Positions 1 through 5,165 of a DNA stretch of 5,165 nt are shown piece after piece. The notes under the pieces are model-generated. The model was not told the origin of the DNA. It did no database searches and saw nothing but the letters and a program-made list of their open reading frames with translations. Position numbers and translations under genes: made by a program. Source of the DNA: an uncultured Clostridia bacterium (lineage in GTDB: Bacteria; Bacillota; Clostridia; Christensenellales; QALW01). Numbering within the stretch: the stretch's first letter is position 1; every line of letters starts with the position of its first letter. The stretch is taken from positions 1 through 5,165 of the forward strand of contig URTC01000146.1 in NCBI GenBank assembly GCA_900550765.1, read 5' to 3'.

Positions 1-42
1 GGGAGCTGCCGAGCGCCAGCGAGGCTGAGGGAGAGAGGTTTT
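1..42 (+). repeat. Partial CTCCCTC/GAGGGAG-type intergenic repeat, cut by the window edge
   Basis: The first ~40 bases have the same plan as the right-end element at 5103-5145: GGGAG, then a TGCC/TGTC step, a short variable hairpin stretch, then GAGGGAGAGAG. They read in the same orientation as the right-end copy. The left half of the element, which would hold the first CCTCCCTC arm, lies outside the window. The 11-base GAGGGAGAGAG at 27-37 is the exact reverse complement of 72-82 in the neighbouring copy, so two elements sit tail to tail here. The assignment rests on this similarity alone and no function can be read from it. Confidence 0.55.
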
Positions 43-60
43 AACGCATTCTTTAATTTT

Positions 61-129
61 TGCTCTTCCTTCTCTCTCCCTCCGTCAAAACTTCGTTTTG
101 CCACCTCCCTCGTCAGAGGGAGGCTTGCT
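61..129 (-). repeat. Intergenic repeat element, left copy of an inverted pair
   Basis: The reverse complement of 5086-5152 aligns with this stretch over almost its full length, with one 2-base indel in the CT-rich run and a few substitutions in the hairpin loop. Both copies contain CCTCCCTC, a 4-base loop and GAGGGAGG (here about 103-122), preceded by a second, weaker hairpin built on GTCAAAAC/GTTTTG. It is non-coding: any reading frame through it is short and has no ribosome binding site. The element resembles dispersed intergenic repeats of Clostridia. It might act as a transcript-end hairpin for the regulator gene downstream on the minus strand, but it lacks a T-tract. Confidence 0.8.
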
Positions 130-133
130 TATG

Positions 134-257
134 TTCTGATCTGTCATTCTCCAAGTCTTCGGCAGAGGGCGATTTCTTTATGTTTTTCCGGGGGCTTAAC
201 GGAGAGCAGTTTCTTTGTATTTTGATCTGTTTTTTCTGGATTCTTCGGCAGAGATCG
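134..257. repeat. Degenerate direct repeat (two ~38-base units)
   Basis: Unit 1 (134-171) and unit 2 (220-257) share TGATCTGT near the start and TCTTCGGCAGAG (with a one-base offset in the lead) near the end, at equal spacing. They are about 70 percent identical by hand alignment, with most differences in the middle. The bases just ahead of each unit are also alike (TTATGTTC and TTTGTATTT). This looks like an old local duplication. No gene, promoter or RNA family was recognised in it. Confidence 0.4.
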
Positions 258-402
258 GCTTGAGGAGCTCTGTGCCAATTTCATTGAGGAAAAGCATGTT
301 TTGATATAAACAACCATACATTGTTTTTTGTCCAAATCAAACGATTTTCCATATTCGCAATCTTTTTTCTCTATCTGCTGCGTATAGGATTTGCTATAAT
401 AT
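258..402. other. Gene-free spacer downstream of the regulator gene
   Basis: This AT-rich stretch lies between the repeats and the stop codon of the minus-strand regulator. No open frame with a ribosome binding site was found, and there is no convincing terminator for the regulator. The only pairings seen are weak and AT-only: AACAA with TTGTT at 309-325, followed by T's on the plus strand. With bases 1-257 it makes up the 402 bases without a gene at the left end. Confidence 0.5.
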
Positions 403-1230
403 TCATGTATTTAGAGCTTCGGATCCCTGCTTGCGGTATTTTCCCGGCGGCAGTCCTGTTTCTCGGGTAAAGACCCTTGAAAAATAGCTTTGGTCGGGAA
501 AGCCGCAGGCGACGGCGATGTGATATACCGAAGCGTCCGTAGCGGCAAGCAGCTTTTTTGCCTGCTCGATGCGCGTCTGTATTAAAAAACGGTTGATAGA
601 AATGCCGAAGGCAGTTTCAAAGGCGCTGATCACTGTGGATTTGCTGTAATGAAAATGGGCGCACAGTCCGTTGATTGAAATTTTCTGTGCATAATTTTTT
701 GCAATATACTGTTTGATGCTTTCGGCCAGATTCCCTCTGGGCGTTTCCACAGCGTTAGAAAGCGTTAAATATTCGGCACAGACCGTCATAATTTTACAAA
801 AGGCGTTTATCGCTTGGGTTTCTAATACCGGAATTTTTGCAAGCGCTTCCTTTAAAGAAGATTCAGCGCTGTAGCCGGCAGCGGCAGAAAGAAGCTCCTG
901 CCGATCCTTTTCCGCTCCGTGCAAGACCTGTCCCATCATGAGATAGCCGGCGGGCACGCCGAAATTGTATAACGGGTGCACTGCTTCAAAAAGGCCGAAG
1001 CGGCATTTGTATACATAGCTTTTTCCGGTTTCTGCCGCTGCTTTAAACGCCGCTTTATCAGCTTGGAGGCAGCATTGCCGAGCCGCAGGATTTTTTTGAA
1101 TCAGTGCACAAAAAGGGGAGATTTTTTCAGGATAGGCTGCCTTTTCATTAAAATCCATATCATGCAGTGAAATGCGAAAGCCGGAAACCTCATGCAGAGC
1201 CTTGAGCACCGATAAAATATTAGAATTCAT
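403..1230 (-). CDS. PocR-domain / AraC-family transcriptional regulator
   Basis: A 275-residue cytoplasmic DNA-binding regulator, probably the local switch for the divergent sugar operon. Residues ~1-155 look like a PocR sensory domain: a spaced-cysteine pattern (FC at 41, CC at 53-54, YKC at 76) followed by GLFEAVHPL and GYLMMGQV at 95-102, as in other PocR domains. Residues ~168-268 are an AraC-type double helix-turn-helix, with a first reader helix around YSKSTVISAF and the second signature from VYHIAVACGF to YFSRVF and PPGKYRK. The start at 1230 is chosen because AAGGTG lies at a suitable distance upstream and the PocR domain begins there. The frame stays open further upstream to 1941, but that part runs antisense through the kinase gene. 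PocR domains are proposed to bind small metabolites; the ligand here is unknown, and an amino sugar or its phosphate is only a guess. Confidence 0.9.
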   Translation of the reverse strand: MNSNILSVLKALHEVSGFRISLHDMDFNEKAAYPEKISPFCALIQKNPAARQCCLQADKAAFKAAAETGKSYVYKCRFGLFEAVHPLYNFGVPAGYLMMGQVLHGAEKDRQELLSAAAGYSAESSLKEALAKIPVLETQAINAFCKIMTVCAEYLTLSNAVETPRGNLAESIKQYIAKNYAQKISINGLCAHFHYSKSTVISAFETAFGISINRFLIQTRIEQAKKLLAATDASVYHIAVACGFPDQSYFSRVFTRETGLPPGKYRKQGSEALNT

Positions 1231-1240
1231 AGCGTTCACC

Positions 1241-1269
1241 TTGTAAAAAAGTATTAAAAAAACGATAAT
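1241..1269 (+). promoter_or_regulatory. Predicted sigma-A promoter of the kinase-GH123 operon
   Basis: TTGTAA (1241-1246) and GATAAT (1264-1269) are separated by 17 bases, matching the consensus at 4 of 6 and 5 of 6 positions. The 87-base gap between the divergent start codons is extremely AT-rich. A TATAAT at 1281-1286 is an alternative -10 box but has no good -35 box. For the regulator on the minus strand, the best -10 candidate is the TATAAT read from 1284 to 1279, with a weak -35 box (TTTCCT, 1307-1302). The start sites are inferred from sequence only. Confidence 0.5.
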
Positions 1270-1271
1270 AC
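1251..1271. promoter_or_regulatory. Inverted repeat overlapping the operon promoter, possible operator
   Basis: GTATTA (1251-1256) and TAATAC (1266-1271) form a perfect 6-base inverted repeat with a 9-base spacer. It fills the spacer of the predicted promoter and covers its -10 box. This is where a repressor would block RNA polymerase. AraC-type proteins more often use direct repeats near or upstream of the -35 box, so the site could belong to another regulator or be chance in AT-rich DNA. Confidence 0.35.
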
Positions 1272-1317
1272 AAAAATGATTATAATATAAAATAAAGAAA
1301 AAGGAAAGTCTGTTTTT

Positions 1318-2391
1318 ATGGAAAATATCAAAAAAGTTTTGCTTGCCTATGGACTTGATCCGCAAAGGGCAAACTACCAGCCCTATGGCAGCGGACATAT
1401 TAACGATACGTATCTGGTAACGGAAGAAAACGCCTACATTCTTCAGCGGATCAATACCCGTATTTTTAAGGATGTGGAAGGGCTGATGCGCAATATTTCG
1501 CTGGTTACCGGCTTTTTGCGGGAAAAGATCCTTGCCCGGGGCGGCGATGTTTCCAGGGAAACGCTGACCCTGCTGCCAAGCACCGGGGGAAAAAATTATA
1601 TCACGGATGAGAACGGAAACTGCTGGCGGATGTACGGTTTTATTGCCGGTGCGGTCAGCCTGGATCAAGTGCAGACGCCGCAGGAGTTTTATGCCAGCGG
1701 TGAGGCCTTTGGAGCTTTTCAGCGGCAGCTGAAGGATTTTGATGCATCGCTTTTGACCGAAACGATCCCTGATTTTCACAATACGCTGAAGCGGTATGAG
1801 GCATTTCTTGCAGCGGAAGCCGAAGCCGCGCCTGCGCGCAGGCAAACGGCCATACGCGAGATTGAATTTGTCCGGCAGCGGTTTGAAGAAATCGCATCTA
1901 TTCAGGCAAAGAGCCGGATGCTTCCGCTTAGGGTAACGCATAACGATACCAAACTGAATAATGTCATGCTGGATACCGTCACCCGCCGGCCGCTGTGCGT
2001 GATTGATTTAGATACCGTGATGCCGGGTACCGCGATCCATGATTTCGGTGATTCGATTCGTTTCGGCGCGAGCACTGCCGCGGAGGATGAAACAGACCTG
2101 AAGAAGGTTACGTTGGATCTGACGCTGTTTGAAGCGTATTCCCGCGGCTTTTTAAAGGGCTGTGCCGGTACGCTGACAGTACAGGAGAGGGAAATGCTGC
2201 CCGAGGGGGCGCTGATCATGACGCTGGAATGCGGAATCCGTTTTTTGACCGATTATCTGCAAAACGACATATATTTTAAAATCCACCGGCCCGGACATAA
2301 TTTAGACCGCTGCCGTACACAGTTTAAGCTTGCAGCGGAAATGGAAAATAAGATGGATGCTATGCGCGGGATTCTCGCGCAAATAGAATAA
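1318..2391 (+). CDS. nahK: N-acetylhexosamine 1-kinase (NahK/LnpB type, APH fold)
   Basis: A 357-residue cytoplasmic ATP-dependent kinase predicted to phosphorylate free GalNAc or GlcNAc at the anomeric C1 hydroxyl. Length and sequence run closely parallel to bifidobacterial NahK/LnpB (about 359 residues) as I remember it. The N-lobe has PYGSGHINDTYLV (residues 22-34), then YILQRINTRIF (40-50) and LMRNISLVT (56-64). The C-lobe has the catalytic-loop block LRVTHNDTKLNN (204-215) with Asp210 as likely catalytic base, the metal-binding block VIDLDTVMPG (228-237), and DFGDSIRFGAST (242-253). The C-terminal LECGIRFLTDYLQNDIYF (303-320) is also shared. The start is supported by AAGGAAAG at 1301-1308, nine bases ahead of the ATG. 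The gene is followed after 19 bases by the GH123 gene and is very likely co-transcribed with it. In bifidobacteria this kinase sits in the lacto-N-biose/galacto-N-biose cluster with a phosphorylase; here a hydrolase takes that place. Sugar preference cannot be read from the sequence. Confidence 0.93.
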   Translation: MENIKKVLLAYGLDPQRANYQPYGSGHINDTYLVTEENAYILQRINTRIFKDVEGLMRNISLVTGFLREKILARGGDVSRETLTLLPSTGGKNYITDENGNCWRMYGFIAGAVSLDQVQTPQEFYASGEAFGAFQRQLKDFDASLLTETIPDFHNTLKRYEAFLAAEAEAAPARRQTAIREIEFVRQRFEEIASIQAKSRMLPLRVTHNDTKLNNVMLDTVTRRPLCVIDLDTVMPGTAIHDFGDSIRFGASTAAEDETDLKKVTLDLTLFEAYSRGFLKGCAGTLTVQEREMLPEGALIMTLECGIRFLTDYLQNDIYFKIHRPGHNLDRCRTQFKLAAEMENKMDAMRGILAQIE

Positions 2392-2410
2392 AAAGGAGTG
2401 TGCAGTCTTT

Positions 2411-4078
2411 ATGGTAAGAACCCGAATTGTATCCTCGCTGGAAAAATGCTTTTTGGATACGCCCCCCGAGACTTTTGAGGCAATACAGGAGGAACGGATC
2501 TTTCAAAATCAGAGATATTCGTTTCAGCTGCTGGCTGCCGGCGATATTGAGGAGCGGATCCCCGTTTTGCCTCAGATTGAGGCCGGGGAACTGACTCCGT
2601 ATATAACGGTGCGTGAGGTCGTCAATATTCCCGTGGATTTTCCCGCCCCGGCAGAACATGATGACGGCTATTTGCGCGATACGCCGGGTCTGTATCCCGA
2701 TTTGCTGCGTCCGCTGCATTATGACGGACGGATATGGATGGTTCTGGGACAGACGCGCGCGCTGTGGATCGACATCGTTCCCAACGGAGCGATCACGGGA
2801 CGTTTTCCGATTACCATTAAGCTGTTTTGTGACGGCGCGTTTAACTACGGTATCGGGGGGCTTTTGGCCGAGGAAACCTTTACTGTGGAGATTCTGCCGG
2901 TATCGCTGCCGCCGCAGGAGCTGATCTTTACCCAGTGGTTTTATGCTGATTGCCTGGCTGACTTTTATCAGGTACCGGTATTCAGCCAGCGGCACTGGGA
3001 GATTTGCGAAAATTTTATGCGCACGGCTGTCGCCGGCGGGAGAAACATGATGCTGACGCCGGTATTCGGGTATCTGCTGGATACCTTTCCGGGCAGACAC
3101 CGTACGCACGTACAGCTGGTAGATGTCTTTTTGGAAGACGGGCAGTATCGTTTCGGTTATCAAAACCTGGATAAATGGCTGGAGTTGTGCAAAAAATGCG
3201 GTGTAAAATACTATGAAATCTCCCATCTGTTTACACAATGGGGGGCGTCCTTCGCGCCGACAGTGGAGATAACCGAAAACGGGGAGAAAAAGCGCTGCTT
3301 CGGATGGGAAACCGATGGCGTAAGTCCGGAATATGCAGCGTTTTTACGGGCGTTCCTTCAGGATTTTCTGCAGCATATGCGCGCGCGCGGCGAGGACAAA
3401 AAGTGCTGGTTCCATCTTTCGGATGAGCCGCAGAAGGAGCACTTGGAGCATTACAAAAAGGCAAAGGCCATCGTTGCGGATTTATTGCAAGGGTATCCGA
3501 TTATTGACGCACTTTCCAACTATGATTTTTACGCCCAGGGGCTGGTAGACCGGCCGGTGCCGGTGCTGGATCATCTGCAGCCGTTTCTTGAAAACCGTGT
3601 GCCTGAGCTTTGGACATATTACTGCGGCGGAAATCCGGCGGGGTACAGCAATGCGTTTCTTGCAATGGCGTCAGCCCGAACACGCTTTCTCGGTACGCAG
3701 CTTTATAAGTATGATATCAAAGGCTTTCTGCATTGGGGATATAATTTTTATAACAACCGATGGTCGTTTGAACATATCGATCCGTTTTTAACTTCCAGCG
3801 GGGAATATTTTGCAATAAGCGGGGATTGTTATTGGGTATATCCCGAAAGAGACGGAACCGCCTTGGAATCCCTGCGGGCGGCAGTATTTTATCAGGGGCT
3901 GGAAGATCTCCGTGCGATGAAGCTTTGTGAAAAATATTACGGCAAGCAGCGTGTTGTAGAAGAGATTGAGGCAATTTGCGGTCCGGTAAAATTTTCTGCC
4001 AGTATAAGCAAAACCGCGGTAATGCGGCGCATCCGAAAGCGGATCGACGATATGATTTTTGAAGCGGCGCTGCAATAG
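2411..4078 (+). CDS. GH123 family (DUF4091) glycoside hydrolase, probable beta-N-acetylgalactosaminidase
   Basis: A 555-residue protein predicted to cleave terminal beta-linked N-acetylgalactosamine from glycans. Residues ~1-165 fit an N-terminal beta-rich domain. The catalytic barrel spans ~170-510 and carries family-like blocks: FTQWFYADCLADFY (173-186), MMLTPVF (213-219), LLDTF (222-226), THVQLVDV (232-239), SHLFTQWGASFAP (271-283), FHLSDEP (334-340), YKYDIKGFLHWGYNFYNN (432-449) and the tail SGDCYWVYPERDG to VFYQGLEDLRAM (470-503). GH123 enzymes use a neighbouring Asp-Glu pair in substrate-assisted catalysis; Asp338-Glu339 fits it exactly. There is no signal peptide or anchor, so the enzyme should be cytoplasmic and act on imported oligosaccharides. 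The ATG at 2411 is preceded by AAAGGAG (2392-2398) at a rather long 12-base spacing. It is the second gene of the operon with the 1-kinase, and a bidirectional terminator follows. Known GH123 substrates are glycosphingolipid-type GalNAc-beta-Gal glycans; the true substrate here is unknown. Confidence 0.88.
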   Translation: MVRTRIVSSLEKCFLDTPPETFEAIQEERIFQNQRYSFQLLAAGDIEERIPVLPQIEAGELTPYITVREVVNIPVDFPAPAEHDDGYLRDTPGLYPDLLRPLHYDGRIWMVLGQTRALWIDIVPNGAITGRFPITIKLFCDGAFNYGIGGLLAEETFTVEILPVSLPPQELIFTQWFYADCLADFYQVPVFSQRHWEICENFMRTAVAGGRNMMLTPVFGYLLDTFPGRHRTHVQLVDVFLEDGQYRFGYQNLDKWLELCKKCGVKYYEISHLFTQWGASFAPTVEITENGEKKRCFGWETDGVSPEYAAFLRAFLQDFLQHMRARGEDKKCWFHLSDEPQKEHLEHYKKAKAIVADLLQGYPIIDALSNYDFYAQGLVDRPVPVLDHLQPFLENRVPELWTYYCGGNPAGYSNAFLAMASARTRFLGTQLYKYDIKGFLHWGYNFYNNRWSFEHIDPFLTSSGEYFAISGDCYWVYPERDGTALESLRAAVFYQGLEDLRAMKLCEKYYGKQRVVEEIEAICGPVKFSASISKTAVMRRIRKRIDDMIFEAALQ

Positions 4079-4094
4079 CGGAATGCTTTAGGGT

Positions 4095-4134
4095 AAAAAA
4101 AAGACCTGCCGCTTTAAAACCGGCAGGTTCTTTT
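4095..4134. terminator. Bidirectional rho-independent terminator between convergent genes
   Basis: ACCTGCCG (4104-4111) and CGGCAGGT (4121-4128) form a perfect 8-base-pair stem with a 9-base loop. On the plus strand the stem is followed by TCTTTT, ending the kinase-GH123 operon. On the minus strand it is followed by a run of eight T's (complement of 4095-4102), ending the zinc-ribbon gene whose stop codon is only ten bases away. The minus-strand side is the stronger terminator. Confidence 0.88.
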
Positions 4135-4137
4135 GCC

Positions 4138-4632
4138 TTACTGGATAATTTTGATGCTGCCGATCAGCGGAAGTTCTTTGGCCTTTCCCTGTGCGGCGTT
4201 TACAATGCCCAGAATCATAAATACGAGCAGTGCAATGCTTAAAAGCACGGAGATCAGCCAGCCGATCACGGGAATCCAGAGCAGAATGCCGCTTGCAATC
4301 CCTACCAGGATATCCGCTAAAAAGAGCACCAGACCCTGATTGGCATGGAAGCGTGCAAATTTGGAATCTTTTGCTGCCAGCAGCGGCACCAGAAATAGAA
4401 TGCCGATATAGGCAAGAACAGCCATGATTTTGTTGTTCTGGATATCCGCCGGATCAAACTCACCGGTGGTATCCTTGGTGTTGGTAAAGGTATTTACCGC
4501 TGCGTTAAAGCTGTTTTGAGTGTTGTTCTGCTGGGTGCCGTTTTGTGCGGTATCATTTACCGCCGCACCGCAGCTGGGGCAAGCGCTGCTGCCCTCGGGG
4601 ATCTGTGTGCCGCATTTTCCGCAAAATGCCAT
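4138..4632 (-). CDS. Zinc-ribbon membrane protein of unknown function (DUF4870-like)
   Basis: A 164-residue protein with three parts. Residues 3-22 form a zinc ribbon with two CxxC pairs (Cys4/Cys7 and Cys18/Cys21) and should bind one zinc ion. Residues ~23-66 are a low-complexity linker rich in Asn, Gln and Thr. Residues ~67-148 hold hydrophobic segments (about 68-86, 100-118 and 120-147, the last perhaps two helices). The block AYIGILFLVPLLAAKDSKFARFHANQG (split around 74-100) resembles the DUF4870/Tic20-like membrane family. The zinc ribbon should face the cytoplasm. The start is well supported by ACGGAGGT eight bases upstream of the ATG. The gene is a single transcription unit, convergent to the sugar operon and with its own promoter, so a link to amino-sugar use is unlikely. 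Proteins of this build are common in Clostridia, but no biochemical role is known to me. Confidence 0.88.
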   Translation of the reverse strand: MAFCGKCGTQIPEGSSACPSCGAAVNDTAQNGTQQNNTQNSFNAAVNTFTNTKDTTGEFDPADIQNNKIMAVLAYIGILFLVPLLAAKDSKFARFHANQGLVLFLADILVGIASGILLWIPVIGWLISVLLSIALLVFMILGIVNAAQGKAKELPLIGSIKIIQ

Positions 4633-4695
4633 ATTGAATTACCTCCGTAAAAAAATAATTTAACAGAATCCAACGGGATTTCGGTACTGTCTTTT

Positions 4696-4744
4696 ATACA
4701 GCAGGAACGCTATACCCGCACCAATGAAAGGATGTTTGCTGTAT
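4696..4744 (-). promoter_or_regulatory. Inverted repeat in the leader of the zinc-ribbon gene
   Basis: ATACAGCA (4696-4703) and TGCTGTAT (4737-4744) form a perfect 8-base inverted repeat enclosing 33 bases. It lies inside the predicted ~120-base untranslated leader, about 50 bases ahead of the ribosome binding site. On RNA it could fold as a long-loop hairpin. No T-tract follows it and I do not recognise a riboswitch family in it. It could also be a DNA site or chance. Confidence 0.35.
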
Positions 4745-4761
4745 CAAAATTCATTAATAAA

Positions 4762-4790
4762 AGTATAATATCAAATTCATTTGTTGTCAA
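4762..4790 (-). promoter_or_regulatory. Sigma-A promoter of the zinc-ribbon gene
   Basis: Read on the minus strand, a perfect TTGACA (4790-4785) is followed after 17 bases by TATACT (4767-4762), which matches the -10 consensus at 5 of 6 positions. Transcription should start near 4755, giving a leader of about 120 bases. This is the best promoter in the window and suggests steady housekeeping expression. Confidence 0.8.
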
Positions 4791-5085
4791 CCTGCAACTG
4801 TGCTTTTATAAAAAATTTTCCGGCAAGGGATATACACGGCCGGGCGCTTTCGGCTGATAAGCGGGTTCCTATCGCTTCAGGATAAAGTTTGGTACTATAG
4901 CACTATGCAAATTTTTTGCTGATTTTTGCCTTTGAACAAGATTTGCAATGGAATTTCTTTTATGGAGAAGGTATACTATAAAAATATATTAAAAATATAT
5001 TGTTTTTATTACGGAACGGACGAGTGTGTTTCTTGGGCTGTAGCGTAGGGGATAGAAAGGATATCGTTTATATTCTGGAATATAC
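4791..5085. other. Gene-free intergenic region at the right end
   Basis: About 295 bases with no supportable gene. It holds a short GC-rich patch with small pairings (CCGGC 4820-4824 with GCCGG 4839-4843; AAGCG with CGCTT around 4859-4876), then AT-rich DNA. A TATACT at 4972-4977 on the plus strand could be a -10 box, but no -35 box lies at a proper distance. Whatever follows starts beyond the repeat at the window end. Confidence 0.5.
4980..5001. repeat. Tandem 11-base AT repeat, two copies
   Basis: AAAAATATATT occurs twice in direct succession (4980-4990 and 4991-5001). With only two units of A/T bases it may be simple slippage or a bent, easily melted stretch. No function can be assigned. 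Confidence 0.6.
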
Positions 5086-5152
5086 GCAAGCCTCCCTCTG
5101 ATGAGGGAGGTGTCAAAACGCAAGGTTTGACGGAGGGAGAGAAGGAAGAGCA
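5086..5152 (+). repeat. Intergenic repeat element, right copy of an inverted pair
   Basis: The reverse complement of this stretch matches 61-129 almost throughout. It contains a strong hairpin, CCTCCCTC (5091-5098), loop TGAT, GAGGGAGG (5103-5110), then a second one with arms GTCAAA (5112-5117) and TTTGAC, then CGGAGGGAGAGAAGGAAGAGCA. A third GGAGGGAG could compete for the first arm, giving alternative folds. The outer tips of the two copies read TGCTCTTCC inward from both sides, like terminal inverted repeats, but no transposase lies between them and no target-site duplication can be confirmed. Confidence 0.8.
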
Positions 5153-5165
5153 GCAGCCAAATCAT

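Noticed and set aside
1..129. CRISPR array or tRNA/rRNA fragment suggested by the repeated hairpins.
   Set aside because: There are no regularly spaced identical repeats with unique spacers, and no cloverleaf or rRNA motif; the units are inverted intergenic elements.
309..330. A small AT hairpin followed by T's, considered as a terminator near the regulator gene.
   Set aside because: The stem is five A/T pairs, too weak, and its T-run is on the plus strand, opposite to the direction of the regulator transcript.
1231..1941. Upstream extension of the regulator reading frame (a 512-residue version of the protein).
   Set aside because: The added part runs antisense through the kinase gene and across the divergent promoter, shows no domain, and the internal ATG at 1230 has a good ribosome binding site and begins the PocR domain.
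2360..3238. A 292-codon open frame on the minus strand opposite the GH123 gene.
   Set aside because: It lies wholly over conserved GH123 and kinase coding sequence, its translation looks like no protein family, and it has no ribosome binding site or promoter that I could see.
4808..4843. A terminator on the minus strand formed by GCCGG/CCGGC and a following A4T6 run.
   Set aside because: The stem has only five base pairs around a 14-base loop, the tail is mixed A and T, and no gene is seen that it would end.
4962..5048. A possible 28-residue small protein on the plus strand starting with MEKVYY.
   Set aside because: There is no ribosome binding site, its start overlaps the only promoter-like box in the area, and the sequence has no recognisable feature beyond chance in AT-rich DNA.

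Overview
The window (roughly half GC by eye) looks like chromosomal DNA from an anaerobic, gut-type member of the Firmicutes, probably class Clostridia. The reasons are strong AGGAGG-type ribosome binding sites, classical sigma-A promoters, a short zinc-ribbon membrane protein of a kind common in Clostridia, and CTCCCTC/GAGGGAG intergenic repeats of a style I associate with clostridial genomes. The genus cannot be read from the sequence.

Layout. Bases 1-130 hold two related repeat modules in opposite orientation, the first cut by the window edge. Bases 130-402 carry no convincing gene. A minus-strand regulator (403-1230) with an N-terminal PocR-type sensory domain and a C-terminal AraC helix-turn-helix is divergently transcribed from a two-gene plus-strand operon: an N-acetylhexosamine 1-kinase of the NahK/LnpB type (1318-2391) and, 19 bases later, a glycoside hydrolase of family GH123 (DUF4091) (2411-4078). 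A bidirectional terminator (about 4095-4134) separates the operon from a convergent minus-strand gene (4138-4632) for a zinc-ribbon membrane protein with its own near-consensus promoter and a leader containing an inverted repeat. Bases 4791-5085 are gene-free and AT-rich. The right end (5086-5152) repeats the left-end element in inverted orientation, so everything between lies inside a 5.1-kb inverted repeat pair.

How the genes fit together (inference from family knowledge). GH123 enzymes remove terminal beta-linked GalNAc, and NahK enzymes phosphorylate free GalNAc or GlcNAc at C1. Together they would form a two-step cytoplasmic salvage route from a beta-GalNAc-capped glycan to GalNAc-1-phosphate, switched by the adjacent regulator. 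Neither enzyme shows a signal peptide, and the window has no transporter, uridylyltransferase or epimerase, so uptake and downstream steps must be encoded elsewhere. The zinc-ribbon gene is probably unrelated to this pathway.
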